64,000 nt of DNA, taken from the NCBI RefSeq assembly GCF_003269035.1, contig NZ_QLTK01000003.1:62001-126000 (forward strand), written 5' to 3'. The notes under the pieces are model-generated. The model did not search any database and was not told where the DNA came from. It saw only the letters and a program-made list of their open reading frames with translations. This document shows, piece after piece, positions 63,977 through 64,000 of the stretch (position 1 is its first letter; every line of letters starts with the position of its first letter). Made by a program: the position numbers and the translations under genes. Source of the stretch: Paraburkholderia bryophila (GTDB lineage: Bacteria; Pseudomonadota; Gammaproteobacteria; Burkholderiales; Burkholderiaceae).

Positions 63977-64000
63977 CGCCGCATGTGAATGGATAAATGC

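Overview
The window is about 64 kb of GC-rich, gene-dense core chromosome from a beta-proteobacterium of the Burkholderia/Paraburkholderia group. The basis is gene content and order: rpsF-priB-rpsR-rplI followed by dnaB; a complete lipid A aminoarabinose cluster with arnA split into two genes; an alaA-like aminotransferase followed by hom and thrC; trxA next to rho; the 4.5S RNA gene followed by dnaX-ybaB-recR; surE-pcm-nlpD-rpoS; and bamD divergent from rluD-pgeF. I see no IS element, prophage, CRISPR array, tRNA or rRNA gene. The genus is an inference; no species can be named.

Layout. 1-2.5 kb: the tail of a LysR regulator, then an ECF sigma factor with its zinc-finger anti-sigma factor. 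2.5-7.5 kb: ribosomal proteins S6, S18 and L9 with PriB, replicative helicase DnaB, and a PhoU-like protein with a Pit phosphate transporter. 7.5-12.7 kb, minus strand: an SDR protein lacking the catalytic Tyr and Lys, an NlpC/P60 lipoprotein, PhoH with a PIN domain, and a Bcp peroxiredoxin. 12.8-20.4 kb, minus strand: arnT, an SMR-type flippase subunit, arnB, arnC, the two arnA halves and arnD, which together make and attach L-Ara4N to lipid A. 20.6-27.9 kb: an Mth938-like protein, then aminotransferase-hom-thrC, then moeA-moaD-moaE for molybdopterin.

28-32 kb: a group III truncated haemoglobin and an NsrR-like Rrf2 regulator, separated by a region with a striking 33-bp palindrome, then clpB behind a textbook heat-shock promoter. 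32-41.6 kb: a YidB-like protein, a ComEA-like DNA-binding protein, a MerR-carboxymuconolactone decarboxylase-like pair behind a MerR-type operator/promoter, a GT39-like membrane protein with a MATE exporter, L31 type B, an MtfA-like peptidase, and a MerR-MFS pair. 41.8-50 kb: rho, trxA, SRP RNA, dnaX, ybaB, recR and a CaiB-type CoA transferase. 50-54 kb: a nitrate/sulfonate/taurine-type ABC importer and a quinone oxidoreductase. 54-64 kb: surE, pcm, nlpD, rpoS, an exonuclease, rlmD, bamD, rluD and pgeF.

The window is mostly housekeeping and stress or envelope functions, and I do not see a clearly new multi-gene system. The points most worth a second look are the 33-bp palindrome beside the haemoglobin gene, the SDR that lacks YxxxK, near-leaderless promoters at dnaX and surE, long low-complexity extensions on several conserved proteins (DnaX, Pcm, RluD, NlpC/P60, the ECF sigma factor and its anti-sigma factor), and two MerR-controlled pairs with well-formed operators.
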